Positions 52,718-61,588 of a DNA stretch of 64,000 bases are shown here, one piece after another. This stretch comes from Actinoallomurus bryophytorum (GTDB lineage Bacteria > Actinomycetota > Actinomycetes > Streptosporangiales > Streptosporangiaceae): NCBI RefSeq assembly GCF_006716425.1, contig NZ_VFOZ01000001.1:1488001-1552000 (forward strand), read 5' to 3'. A program made the position numbers and the translations under genes. A model generated the notes under the pieces. That model was not told the origin of the DNA. It did not search any database and worked only from the letters and a program-made list of their open reading frames with translations. How positions within the stretch are numbered: the stretch's first letter is position 1; each line of letters starts with the position of its first letter.

Positions 52718-54064
52718 CTAGGCGCCTGCGATTGACGCGGTGTGGATGTGGTCATCCAGCTCGGTCACGAAGCGCTCGCTGCGCCATAGAGTGAGGGCGA
52801 GGCGGGCTTCGCGGATGCGTTGGGCGGGCACTCGTCCACGTGTGCCGGTCGACAGGTCAATGCACTCATGTAGGAGGGCGGTCGCGGCCTCCGGTGCGGC
52901 GAGCAGGATGCGGGCTTTGGCCTGGTCGGTGCGGACGATGCCGCGCTGTACGGCGTCGCGTGGCCGGGTGAGGGTGGTTGCCGAGTCGGCGAACTGGCGC
53001 TCGGCCTTGGCGGGGTCGCCGGCATAGAGCTGGCACACTCCCTCGAAGCCGTGGAGCCGTCCCGCGTCGAACGCTCCTGGTGCCGTGTCCTGGTCGCTCG
53101 CGTGGTCGATCTCGTGCCACGCGTTGTGGAGGGCAGCAAAGGCTCGACGGGCGTTGGCGGCTCGTGCGGTCATCTCGGCCTGGAGGGCGAAGGCTCGGGA
53201 GCGAACGCGGGCGCTGCTGCCCTGGCGTGCGTCATGGACCGCCGCGTCGGCGATGGTTTGGGCTTTGGGGAGGTTCCCGGTCGTGTACAGCGTGACCATG
53301 GCCTGGCTGGTCCGCACGGCAGCGCGGTGCCATAGGTCGGGCAGGTGGCCGGCTGCGGATAGAGCCTCGGCGTAGTAGTCGGCCGACGAGGCGTCGTCGT
53401 AGCTTTCAAAGGCCAGACGCGCGGCGAGCGTATAGGCCGTGGTGGCGACTGCGAGGAACTGATGGCGGACTTCTCGAGGTACCCCATCGGCGAGCAGGCC
53501 TCGGCACACTTCCGTTATCGGCGCCAGGCCGATCTGAAGACGTACGAACGGGACGACCCCAACACGGCTGTTGAGATCCGCCACTGCGGCGGCGAGCCTC
53601 GCGGCCAGATCGTCATCGGCACTGCGTGGATCGGCGAGAGCCCTCGCCAGCTCGGTGTTCAGGGCGGGGCTGAGGTAGGCGAGCAGGCCGGCACTCCCCC
53701 GCGTCAACGTGGCCGCGGTGAGATCCCGGAGTTCTGAGATCCGCTGGGCAGTGATCTCGTAGTGCGCAAAGGCGGTCATGAGCTGATCGAAGTCAGAACC
53801 TGGGCCGAGCAGGATCGATCCGTGGTATTCGGCGAAAACCTCGGCGAGGAGAAGTTGATAGCGCTCAGCAGGACGGACCGCATCGTTCTCCCAGCGCGCG
53901 ATGGTCCGCTTGATGGTGATCAAGCTGCCTGCCGCGATCGTCGGCATGCGGCGTCGGCGGGCGGCCTCCCGCAGGGCCTTGGCTTCGTCGAGTAAGGACC
54001 AACCCCGGCGCTGTCGTAGAGCGCGCATGATTTGCGCGCCCGACTTCCGCCCTGATCCTGTCAC
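52718..54064 (-). CDS. XRE-type regulator with C-terminal TPR-like domain
   Basis: A 448-residue GTG-start protein. The HTH is at about 10-75 (IMRALRQRRGWSLLDEAKAL ... IKRTIARWENDAVRP). The rest (about 100-440) is a helical TPR-like array with alanine-rich pairs (AVATTAYTLAARLAFESYDD, AVRTSQAMVTLYTTGN, ADSATTLTRPRDA) such as found in actinobacterial XRE proteins that sense small peptides or protein partners. It is second in the operon after the SLOG gene, 27 bases away, and may control it through 54571-54593. Confidence 0.75.
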   Translation of the reverse strand: MTGSGRKSGAQIMRALRQRRGWSLLDEAKALREAARRRRMPTIAAGSLITIKRTIARWENDAVRPAERYQLLLAEVFAEYHGSILLGPGSDFDQLMTAFAHYEITAQRISELRDLTAATLTRGSAGLLAYLSPALNTELARALADPRSADDDLAARLAAAVADLNSRVGVVPFVRLQIGLAPITEVCRGLLADGVPREVRHQFLAVATTAYTLAARLAFESYDDASSADYYAEALSAAGHLPDLWHRAAVRTSQAMVTLYTTGNLPKAQTIADAAVHDARQGSSARVRSRAFALQAEMTARAANARRAFAALHNAWHEIDHASDQDTAPGAFDAGRLHGFEGVCQLYAGDPAKAERQFADSATTLTRPRDAVQRGIVRTDQAKARILLAAPEAATALLHECIDLSTGTRGRVPAQRIREARLALTLWRSERFVTELDDHIHTASIAGA

Positions 54065-54091
54065 CGGGCCAGTACAGCATGTGACCGTTGA

Positions 54092-54556
54092 TCAAATCGG
54101 GACAATGAGCCGGGGCTTGCCATGTCCAGCCGCGTACTCGGCTGTGTACCAGGTGCCTCGGGTCCGATCGTCGCCATGGGGGAACGCGATGACGAACTCG
54201 CTTCGGTCCACCATCCACCGGTTCCGGAAGTGGTACGCCTCGGCGGAGGGATGCCCATCATGGCCAAGCTCGACCAACTCGGTGAGTCGACCTCTGTCGC
54301 GCGCAGTGGCGATGGCCTCACGGGCGTCCTCGGGCTGCATGGAGACGGTGCCCGGAACGGCGACGGTGACTCCTGATGAGGTGTGCTGCGTTAGCCACAG
54401 CAAGGCCAGCGAATCAATGCCACTCGCACCACCGACGTAAAAGCGAGTGCGGCTTCCCGCGAATGGGGCCAGGTAGTCGGCGAACACCTCCTCATACTCG
54501 GCCGGTTGCCGATGTTGGGTCCCGCGGGTGCCCGTGATCGTGATCGCTGTTGGCAT
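54092..54556 (-). CDS. SLOG-type (DprA/LOG-like Rossmann) protein
   Basis: A 154-residue protein: ITITGTRGTQHRQPAEYEEV, then RFYVGGASGIDSLALLWLTQH, VAVPGTVSMQP, NRWMVDRSEFVIAFPHGDD and GTWYTAEYAAGHGKPRLIV. This GG-SG-D and G-T-x-x-x-A-x-x-A layout is that of SLOG proteins (DprA, LOG, DUF1273), which bind nucleotides or nucleotide-derived ligands. The ATG at 54556 was chosen; the frame is open to 54580. It heads the SLOG-XRE/TPR-DUF-HAD operon. Confidence 0.65.
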   Translation of the reverse strand: MPTAITITGTRGTQHRQPAEYEEVFADYLAPFAGSRTRFYVGGASGIDSLALLWLTQHTSSGVTVAVPGTVSMQPEDAREAIATARDRGRLTELVELGHDGHPSAEAYHFRNRWMVDRSEFVIAFPHGDDRTRGTWYTAEYAAGHGKPRLIVPI

Positions 54557-54570
54557 CTCGTCCCGTCCGT

Positions 54571-54593
54571 CAGATGTCATCGGATGTCATCTG
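54571..54593 (-). promoter_or_regulatory. Repeat pair upstream of the SLOG operon
   Basis: GATGTCATC is repeated at 54573-54581 and 54583-54591, bounded by CAGATG and CATCTG, 15 bases before the first ATG of the operon. The arrangement fits an operator for the XRE-type regulator. Confidence 0.4.
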
Positions 54594-54823
54594 TCGGTGG
54601 CACTCGCTGGGGAGTTCCATCGACCCATGGCCACGGACACGACATCACCGCCTAACCAGCATGCCAGCGCCCCCCGCGCATGCTCTGCTCAGCATTGCGG
54701 CGAGAGCTTCTCTACCTGGGGTGTGAGCTGGGCGTGTGCTCACCCGGTGAGTGATCTGGTGGGTACGGCACAGATCACCGCGCACGCCCTTCGTGCGGCC
54801 CGGTCAAGAGCGGACGCCGGTGG

Positions 54824-55267
54824 GTGCCATCAATGACCTGGCCATCCGGTTCGTTCCGTTTCCCTCTCCCGCCGCACCCGATCGCAGCCGAGCAGGCACG
54901 CATCTTGATGCGCCTCGCACTCGCCGAATGGAAAATGAGCGACTTAGCCGACAACGCACTGATCATCACCGCGGAACTCGTCACCAACGCGATGAAAATC
55001 GGACAGGTCTTCCACCTCACCCTGTCCCGCCGCGACGACACCGTGATGATCGAGGTCTCCGACGGCAGCGAAGCAGCTCCCGACCGCCAGCGCCGATCCT
55101 TCGACCGAGTGGACGGACGCGGCCTCCTACTGGTCGAAGCATGTTCCAAAGACTGGGGCTGGCGATTGGAGGACCAGGGCGGCAAAACCGTCTGGGCTCT
55201 TGTGGACAACCCCGGCACCAAGTGTGATGCCCCGACGATTACACAGCCCTCGGCCATGCGGATGTGA
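54824..55267 (+). CDS. RsbW/anti-sigma-type GHKL ATPase
   Basis: A 147-residue kinase-like protein with N-box ELVTNAMKIG, G1 VSDGS and G2 GRGLLLVEACS, matching the serine kinases/anti-sigma proteins abundant in actinomycetes. It should bind ATP and a sigma or anti-anti-sigma factor, but none is adjacent. It is divergent from the SLOG operon and lies 137 bases before the double-HTH gene. Confidence 0.75.
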   Translation: MPSMTWPSGSFRFPLPPHPIAAEQARILMRLALAEWKMSDLADNALIITAELVTNAMKIGQVFHLTLSRRDDTVMIEVSDGSEAAPDRQRRSFDRVDGRGLLLVEACSKDWGWRLEDQGGKTVWALVDNPGTKCDAPTITQPSAMRM

Positions 55268-55404
55268 CGAGCGGAACCCAAGACTCCCGGCCCTGAGCGC
55301 GCTGTGGCCATCGCCGGAACCCCCCGAATCCCGCGGCGGCCACGGGGAAGCGGAGCGCCTCAGGGCCGGGCCCCTCACCAACCTCGAACGATCAAGGTCG
55401 TCCC

Positions 55405-55788
55405 ATGCCCAATCACTATTCCGATACCGGTGACCTGCTCAGGCCCCGCGAGCTGGCAGAACTGATCGGCGTCCGCACAGCCACGATCGCCCGATGGGCC
55501 AGCGAAGGGAAGCTGACACCACTCCGTACGCCCGGCGGCCACCGCCGCTACAGCAAAGCCGACATCAGCCGCTTACTCGCCGGCAAGGCGACACCCAGCG
55601 AGGCCGAACAAGAGTTGGCCACAGACGCCGCCCGACTGTACGACCAAGGCTGGAGCATCCGACAAGTAGCGGAGACTACAGCTACGGCGCCATGCGCCGC
55701 ATCCTGCGCAAGCACACCACCCTGCGAACCCGCGACCGAACCCACCCCAAGGATTGAGCACGGATCGGCTGAGTTCGTCTCCCGATAG
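55405..55788 (+). pseudogene. Double-HTH (BldC/excisionase-like) gene with a frameshift in the second HTH
   Basis: The first HTH is intact (LLRPRELAELIGVRTATIARW, then TPLRTPGGHRRYSKADISRLL, the BldC/MerR type also used by excisionases of actinobacterial integrative elements). The second (DAARLYDQGWSIRQVAE) breaks after residue ~90: seven bases (an AAATTC-like stretch of the outer copy) are missing. The true continuation GAMRRILRKHTTLRTR runs in another frame and stops at 55757, while the present frame ends at 55788. It faces the tRNA att site, where xis genes usually lie. Confidence 0.7.
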
Positions 55789-55793
55789 CAAGA

Positions 55794-55824
55794 AGGGCCT
55801 GACCGCTACACAGCGACAGACCCT
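55794..55824 (+). terminator. Hairpin after the inner double-HTH gene
   Basis: The same imperfect hairpin as at 46141-46171 (arms AGGGCCTGACCGCT and AGCGACAGACCCT). Confidence 0.5.
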
Positions 55825-55894
55825 CTGCAATCACTTCAAGAGACCAACTGGTTGAACCAAAAAGCTCTCTACCCGACCCCAGCCCGCGGGGGGC

Positions 55895-55915
55895 GTGGGG
55901 GGCGAAGCCCCCCAC
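55895..55915 (-). terminator. GC hairpin downstream of tRNA-Ala
   Basis: A perfect 9-bp stem GTGGGGGGC/GCCCCCCAC with loop GAA lies 42 bases past the 3' end of the tRNA (minus strand). Further G/C runs next to it (55917-55945) can form another stem. It could terminate the tRNA transcript. Confidence 0.45.
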
Positions 55916-55956
55916 ATCGGGGGGTTCCGGGGGGTCGCCCCCCCGGGCCAACACTG

Positions 55957-56030
55957 TGGAGCTGAGGGGATTCGAACCCCTGACCCCCTCGATGCGAACG
56001 AGGTGCGCTACCGGACTGCGCTACAGCCCC
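55957..56030 (-). tRNA. tRNA-Ala, anticodon CGC
   Basis: A 74-nt cloverleaf: acceptor GGGGCTG/CAGCTCC with one G-U pair, D-arm GCGC/GCGC, anticodon stem CCTCG/CGAGG around loop TTCGCAT (anticodon CGC reads codon GCG), T-arm AGGGG/CCCCT around TTCGAAT, discriminator A. CCA is not encoded. It is the integration target of the island. Confidence 0.95.
55961..55999. repeat. att core inside tRNA-Ala (intact-tRNA side)
   Basis: These 39 bases are identical to 46272-46310 and cover the 3' half of the tRNA from the anticodon loop to the acceptor arm. The element restored the full tRNA on this side. Confidence 0.85.
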
Positions 56031-56111
56031 AAGGACGCAGTAAGGCTAGCAAACATTGAGGACTCCTCGTGCGCCTGGACCTCGTCGCCGGGGTCCAGGC
56101 CCACGTCCCTC

Positions 56112-56789
56112 TCAGTCGCCGACGGCGCGGAGGTCGGTGTACTGGTCGTAGACCTCCTCCTCCTGCCAGCCGGGGAGTTCGATCACCTCGGCCGTACGGG
56201 TCGCCGCCTCTGCCGCCTCCTGGGCCTCGCGTTCCGCTCGGATGTGGCGCGCCTGGGCGGCGCGGATGGCGTTGACGCGGCGGCGTTCGGCGCGGCGGGC
56301 GTGGTCCATGCTCACCGCGACGCGCAGCAGCGACAGGTGTCCGCCCAGCAGTACGACCGGGGGGATCACGAACCACCACGGCGCGACCTGGAACGCCGTC
56401 ACGGCGATCGCGGTCAGGGTCAGGAGGCTCAGGCCCAGCGTACGGCGGCGGCGGCGTGCGATGACGGCGCCGCGGGTGACGCGGCGCCGACGCACCGACT
56501 CCACCCGCCCAGACTCACCCCGCCCGGACTCCACACGCCCGCGCTCACCCCGCCCAGACTCCACGCGCCCGGCCGCAGGAGGCGCCTGAGCAGGCTCCGC
56601 GTACTCCCCCTCACCAGGCTCCTCGAACGCGTCATCGTCCTCGTCCTCGTCGACGACGGCATCATCGGCGGTCTCCTGCCGGCGGTGCAGCAGCCGGCCG
56701 ATGCCCTCGCCATCGCGGCGTAGCCACATCGGCACCAGGACGATGCCCCACACCGCTACGATCGCCAGATAGAGGACTGCACTGCTCAT
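56112..56789 (-). CDS. sepX: SepX/GlpR-type divisome membrane protein
   Basis: A 225-residue protein beginning SSAVLYLAIVAVWGIVLVPMWL, the typical GlpR/SepX N-terminus with a membrane helix, then an acidic linker (DEDEDDDAFEEP), a Gly/Ser/Arg-rich repeat (VESGRGE, three imperfect copies) and two more hydrophobic helices (SLLTLTAIAVTAFQV, FVIPPVVLLGGHLSLL). Such proteins work with the gephyrin-like Glp protein in septal assembly of actinobacteria. The glp gene is three genes upstream in the same direction (58628-59839), which supports the call. GGGAGG precedes the ATG. Confidence 0.82.
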   Translation of the reverse strand: MSSAVLYLAIVAVWGIVLVPMWLRRDGEGIGRLLHRRQETADDAVVDEDEDDDAFEEPGEGEYAEPAQAPPAAGRVESGRGERGRVESGRGESGRVESVRRRRVTRGAVIARRRRRTLGLSLLTLTAIAVTAFQVAPWWFVIPPVVLLGGHLSLLRVAVSMDHARRAERRRVNAIRAAQARHIRAEREAQEAAEAATRTAEVIELPGWQEEEVYDQYTDLRAVGD

Positions 56790-56958
56790 CAGTCCTCCCC
56801 CCAGCCGCATCCAGGCCCGCGTCGACCTTGGATACGCGCGCGCTCACGTCCCGCACGCTAAGACCCACAGTCAGTGGTTGACGAGCATTCGGGGCGGTGT
56901 GTCGCGAGATAGGGCCGTACATAAACATCAGCTTGCCAAGCTTTTGCGATTCGCCGGG

Positions 56959-57573
56959 TCAGCGGGGGAAAGCCTGCCGTGTGCTCGCCCGCCAGCGGGA
57001 CATCAGGCCACCGGGTACATCCTCGGTGGTCAGGGCGTAGCAAATGTGATCTCGCCAGGCCCCGTCGATGTGCAGATGACGCTGCCGGACGCCCTCCTCG
57101 CGGAAACCGAGCTTCTCCACGACACGACGCGACGCGGTGTTCTCCGGACGGATGTTCGCCTCGACCCGATGGAGGCCGACGTTGAAGAAACAGTGGTCGA
57201 TGGCGAGGGCCACGGCGGTCGGCATCACGCCCCGCCCGGCGACCATCTTGTCGACCCAGTAGCCGATCTGCGCGGACCGTGCGGAGCCCCACACGATCGC
57301 GCCGATGGTCAGCTGTCCGACGAAGTCGCCCTCGTAGGTGACCACCCAGGGCAGTGCGAGCCCCTGGCGTGCCTCACGGCGCATCGTCTGGGCCATTCCG
57401 AGGTACGGGCCGATGCCGGTGCGGAACAGCGGCGTCTCCGGGTTGGTCGGCTCCCAGGGACGCAGCCATTCGGCGTTGCGGATGCGTACCTCACGCCAGA
57501 TGGAGGCGTCACGCAGGCGCAACGGCCGGAGTCCCACGGGGCCCTCGGCCAGTGTGGCGGGCCAACCCCTCAT
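56959..57573 (-). CDS. rimJ: GNAT acetyltransferase, RimJ-like
   Basis: A 204-residue GNAT with acetyl-CoA site in QIGYWVDKMVAGRGVMPTAV, HRVEANIRPENTASRRVVEKLGF and HLHIDGAWRDHICYALT, all of the RimJ/RimL subgroup that acetylates protein N-termini or small amines. The position between mogA and sepX is seen in other actinomycetes. ATG at 57573 (GGAGGGG upstream) is preferred to one at 57618. Confidence 0.83.
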   Translation of the reverse strand: MRGWPATLAEGPVGLRPLRLRDASIWREVRIRNAEWLRPWEPTNPETPLFRTGIGPYLGMAQTMRREARQGLALPWVVTYEGDFVGQLTIGAIVWGSARSAQIGYWVDKMVAGRGVMPTAVALAIDHCFFNVGLHRVEANIRPENTASRRVVEKLGFREEGVRQRHLHIDGAWRDHICYALTTEDVPGGLMSRWRASTRQAFPR

Positions 57574-57654
57574 GCGATCCACCCCTCCATGATTCCCCGC
57601 GAAACCGTCCTGCGCCATCCCAGGCCGAACCCGGCCTGCCGTGGAAGGGCTCGG

Positions 57655-58137
57655 TCAGGGTGTACGCGGGTGGTCGCCGCCGGCGATCTGGTCGACCGCG
57701 TGCCGCAGGACGCCCGCCAGAACGTCCATGCCGTCCTTGACTCCCCCGCGTGAGCCGGGGAGGTTGACGATCAGCGTGCGGCCGGCCACGCCCGCGAGGC
57801 CGCGGGACAGGACCGCCGTCGGCACCTTGTCCCGGTTGGTCAGGCGGATCGCCTCGGCGATCCCGGGCACCTCGTACTCGATCACGCGCCGGGTCATCTC
57901 CGGGGTCAGGTCCATCGGCGTGAGCCCGGTGCCGCCGCTCGTCACGACCACCTGAAAACCTCCGGCGACCGCGTCCCGAAGGACCTCCTCCACCCGCGAC
58001 CCGTCGGGGATCACGACGGGTTCGTCCACCGAGAAACCGAGCTCACGCAGCCGTGAGACGAGTATCGGCCCGGAGGTGTCCTCATAGACACCGGCCGACG
58101 CGCGGTTCGACACGGTGACCGCCAGGGCCCGGATCAT
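57655..58137 (-). CDS. mogA: Molybdenum cofactor biosynthesis protein MogA/MoaB
   Basis: A 160-residue protein with the MPT-binding fold: AVTVSNRASAGVYEDTSGP, VVTSGGTGLTPMDLTPEM and SRGLAGVAGRTLIVNLPGSRGG, all standard for the enzyme that adenylylates molybdopterin. The ATG overlaps the moaC stop by 4 bases. Confidence 0.9.
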   Translation of the reverse strand: MIRALAVTVSNRASAGVYEDTSGPILVSRLRELGFSVDEPVVIPDGSRVEEVLRDAVAGGFQVVVTSGGTGLTPMDLTPEMTRRVIEYEVPGIAEAIRLTNRDKVPTAVLSRGLAGVAGRTLIVNLPGSRGGVKDGMDVLAGVLRHAVDQIAGGDHPRTP

Positions 58138-58631
58138 GTGTCCTCCAGCGAAGAGGGCCGCCGCCACAGACCGGTCTTGCCGCCGGTCTTCTCCTCCACG
58201 CGTACGTCGGTGATGACGGCGGCCGGGTCGACGGCCTTGACCATGTCGATCAGGGCGAGGGCGGCCACCGAGACGCAGGTGAGCGCCTCCATCTCGACGC
58301 CGGTACGGTCCGCGGTGCGCACCTGGGCCTCGATGTGCACGCCCTCGTCGCGTACGGTCAGATCCACCTTCACGCCGTGGATCGCGATCGGATGGCAGAG
58401 CGGGATGAGGTCCGGCGTGCGCTTGGCCGACTGGATCCCCGCGATGCGGGCCACCGCCAGCGCGTCGCCCTTGGGAACGTTCCCGGCGCGCAGGGTCGCG
58501 ACGCACGAGGCCGACAGGCGTACGAAGCCGGTCGCCGTCGCCGTACGCGCCGACACCTCCTTGGCGGAGACGTCGACCATGCGGGCCGCGCCGGCCTCGT
58601 CGAGGTGGGAGAACTCCCCAGGCGCGGTCAT
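58134..58631 (-). CDS. moaC: Cyclic pyranopterin monophosphate synthase MoaC
   Basis: A 165-residue enzyme that converts the MoaA product to cPMP. FSHLDEAGAARMVDVSAKEV at the start, IAGIQSAKRTPDLIPLCHPI and VRTADRTGVEMEALTCVSVA contain the His and Lys/Asp residues of the active site. No MoaA gene lies nearby. ATGA overlaps exist at both ends. Confidence 0.94.
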   Translation of the reverse strand: MTAPGEFSHLDEAGAARMVDVSAKEVSARTATATGFVRLSASCVATLRAGNVPKGDALAVARIAGIQSAKRTPDLIPLCHPIAIHGVKVDLTVRDEGVHIEAQVRTADRTGVEMEALTCVSVAALALIDMVKAVDPAAVITDVRVEEKTGGKTGLWRRPSSLEDT

Positions 58632-59839
58632 GGCAGCATCATGACGTCCACCGGGTCTCCCGTCGCGAGCGAGGTGACGTCCTCCGACACCACGATCAGG
58701 CAGTTGGACGAGGCCAGCGAGAAGATCTGGTGCGACCCCTGACCCTCGGCCGGGCTCACGTGGTAGACCCCGTCGCGGTACTCCAGCGCGCCGCGCAGGA
58801 AGTGGCGCAACCCCGGCGGCGATCTCACCGGCTCGGTGACCCGGGCGACGACCGTGGGCAGCGGGTCGGGCGGCAGGCCCTGCAGGGCACGCAGCGCGGG
58901 CCGTACGAAGACCTGGAAGGACACGTAGGCGCTGACCGGGTTGCCGGGCAGGGTGAACACCGGAGTGTGGTCGTCGAGGAGGCCGAAGCCCTGCGGTTTG
59001 CCCGGCCGCATCGCGACCTTGTCGAACCTCATCGTGCCGAGGCCGGACAGCACCTCCTTGACCACGTCGCGTGCGCCCATGCTGACGCCGCCGGAGGTGA
59101 TGACCAGGTCGGCGAAGCCGAGCTGTTCCTCGATGGCGGACAGCACGCGCCCCGGGTCCTCGTCCCCGATCACGCCCTGGCGGAAGCCGACGCCGCCGGC
59201 CTCGGTGGCGGCCGCGGTGAGCGCGAAGCCGTTCGCGTCCCAGATCTGGCCCGGCCCCACCGGTGAGCCGGGCTCGACGAGCTCGCTGCCGGTGGAGAGG
59301 ACGACCACGCGTGGCCGTGGGCGTACGAGGACGCGGGACCTGCCGATCGCGGCCAGCATGCCGATCTGGGCGGCGCCGAGACGGGTGCCCTCCGGCAGTA
59401 CGGTCTGCCCCACGGTGACGTCCTCGCCGCTGCGGCGTACGTAGTTTCCGGCGGTGGCGGCCCGCCGGATCGTCACCTTGGCGGTGCCGCCGTCGGTCCA
59501 CTCGACCGGCACGATCGCGTCGGCGCCGGCCGGAACCGGCGCTCCGGTCATGATCCGGACGCAGATGCCGGGCCGGATGCCGTGCGCCTCCTGGTCGCCC
59601 GCGGCGATGTCGCCGATGACCGACAGGGTCACCGGCGCGTGCTCGGACGCGCCGGCGACGTCGGCGGCGACCACCGCGTACCCGTCCATGGCGGAGTTGT
59701 CGAAAGGCGGCAGGTCGACCGGCGCGGTGGCCGGCTCGGCCAGCACACCGTTCACCGCCTCGAGCAGCGCGAGCTCCAGCGGCGCGAGCTCTCGCGTCGC
59801 CGCCAGGATGTCCGCCAGATGTTCGTCGACGGTCTTCAT
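58628..59839 (-). CDS. glp: Molybdopterin molybdotransferase-like protein Glp (MoeA family)
   Basis: A 403-residue MoeA/gephyrin-E-domain protein: PPFDNSAMDGYAVV near 43, MTGAPVPAGADAIVPVE, VVLSTGSELVEPG and TSGGVSMGARD with KPQGFGLL and TLPGNPVSAYVSFQVFVRP. It could insert molybdate in molybdopterin. In Corynebacterium the Glp paralogue near glpR has a cell-division role with GlpR; the sepX/glpR gene downstream in this same run makes that role likely here. It starts 2 bases after galU. Confidence 0.88.
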   Translation of the reverse strand: MKTVDEHLADILAATRELAPLELALLEAVNGVLAEPATAPVDLPPFDNSAMDGYAVVAADVAGASEHAPVTLSVIGDIAAGDQEAHGIRPGICVRIMTGAPVPAGADAIVPVEWTDGGTAKVTIRRAATAGNYVRRSGEDVTVGQTVLPEGTRLGAAQIGMLAAIGRSRVLVRPRPRVVVLSTGSELVEPGSPVGPGQIWDANGFALTAAATEAGGVGFRQGVIGDEDPGRVLSAIEEQLGFADLVITSGGVSMGARDVVKEVLSGLGTMRFDKVAMRPGKPQGFGLLDDHTPVFTLPGNPVSAYVSFQVFVRPALRALQGLPPDPLPTVVARVTEPVRSPPGLRHFLRGALEYRDGVYHVSPAEGQGSHQIFSLASSNCLIVVSEDVTSLATGDPVDVMMLP

Positions 59840-59841
59840 GA

Positions 59842-60750
<909 letters not shown>

Positions 60751-60853
60751 GGGAAGACCCTAGCCTCAGGTGGGCCGTGATCCGCGGACCGCGTCCACCC
60801 GGGCGCGATGCCCGGCGGGGCTTTCCGGTCCGCGGTCGCGGGAGAATGAGACG

Positions 60854-61447
60854 GTGCGCGACATCGCCGAAGACAGTGACAAGGCCGCGCTGCGCGCGGG
60901 ACTGCTGGCCGCGCGTGCCCGGCTGACCGACGACGAGCGCGCCGCCGCCGCGCGCCTGCTGCGCGACACCCTGCTCACGATGCCCGAGGCCGAGATGGCC
61001 GGCACCGTCGCCGCCTACGTCTCGATCGGCACCGAGCCGGGCACTCTCAGCCTGCTGTTCGCACTGTGGAAACGCGGGACGTACGTCCTCGTGCCCAAGC
61101 TCCTGCCCGGCGGCGACCTGGACTGGGCCTCCTACGAGGGGCCCGACTCACTCACGCACGGACCGTACGGCCTTCTCGAGCCGGTGGAGCCGACGCGGGG
61201 CCCGGCGACGGTACGCGGTGCCGATCTGGTCATCGTGCCCGCTCTGGCGGTCTCCGCGACGACGGGGACCCGCCTGGGACGGGGCGGCGGATCGTACGAC
61301 CGGGTGCTGGCCCGCCTCGATCCCGGCATCCTCACGGTCGCGCCGGTGTACGACTCGGAGTTGCTCGAGTCGGTCCCGGCCGAGCCGCACGACCGGCCAG
61401 TTCGCGTGGTCGCCACGCCCACGCGAGGTATCACGCGCCTCTCCTGA
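60854..61447 (+). CDS. 5-formyltetrahydrofolate cyclo-ligase
   Basis: A 197-residue enzyme that turns 5-formyl-THF into 5,10-methenyl-THF with ATP. The motifs are AALRAGLLAARARLTDDE, VLVPKLLPGGDLDW, and the folate/ATP loop VSATTGTRLGRGGGSYDRVLARL. The GTG at 60854 begins the protein; the frame is open to 60770 but no ribosome site is there. It is divergent from galU. Confidence 0.9.
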   Translation: MRDIAEDSDKAALRAGLLAARARLTDDERAAAARLLRDTLLTMPEAEMAGTVAAYVSIGTEPGTLSLLFALWKRGTYVLVPKLLPGGDLDWASYEGPDSLTHGPYGLLEPVEPTRGPATVRGADLVIVPALAVSATTGTRLGRGGGSYDRVLARLDPGILTVAPVYDSELLESVPAEPHDRPVRVVATPTRGITRLS

Positions 61448-61588
61448 ACGGAAGAGGCTTTGATCACATCCGAACGCCATGTCGAAGATCACTCCGGGAC
61501 AGAAGAATCGGCATTGATCCCCCACCGCCTCTCGCGGCAAGCTGGTCACACGAAGCCGAGGAGCCCCCCGAATGACCGGATCCCCTTC

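Larger units (their letters stand above)
46272..55999. mobile_element. Remnant genomic island at tRNA-Ala(CGC), about 9.7 kb
   Basis: The boundaries are the 39-bp repeats 46272-46310 and 55961-55999. The inside has lower GC, many decayed frames, an OLD-like ATPase, a SLOG/XRE/HAD operon, an RsbW-like ATPase and a double-HTH gene next to the intact tRNA. No integrase, Rep or Tra gene is visible, so it cannot move by itself. The matching HTH-hairpin-att block left of 46310 implies an older element of the same kind further left. Confidence 0.75.

Noticed and set aside
56490-56590. Repeats that could be a CRISPR array
   Set aside because: Units are contiguous and coding (Gly/Ser/Arg linker of SepX), with no spacers and no cas genes.
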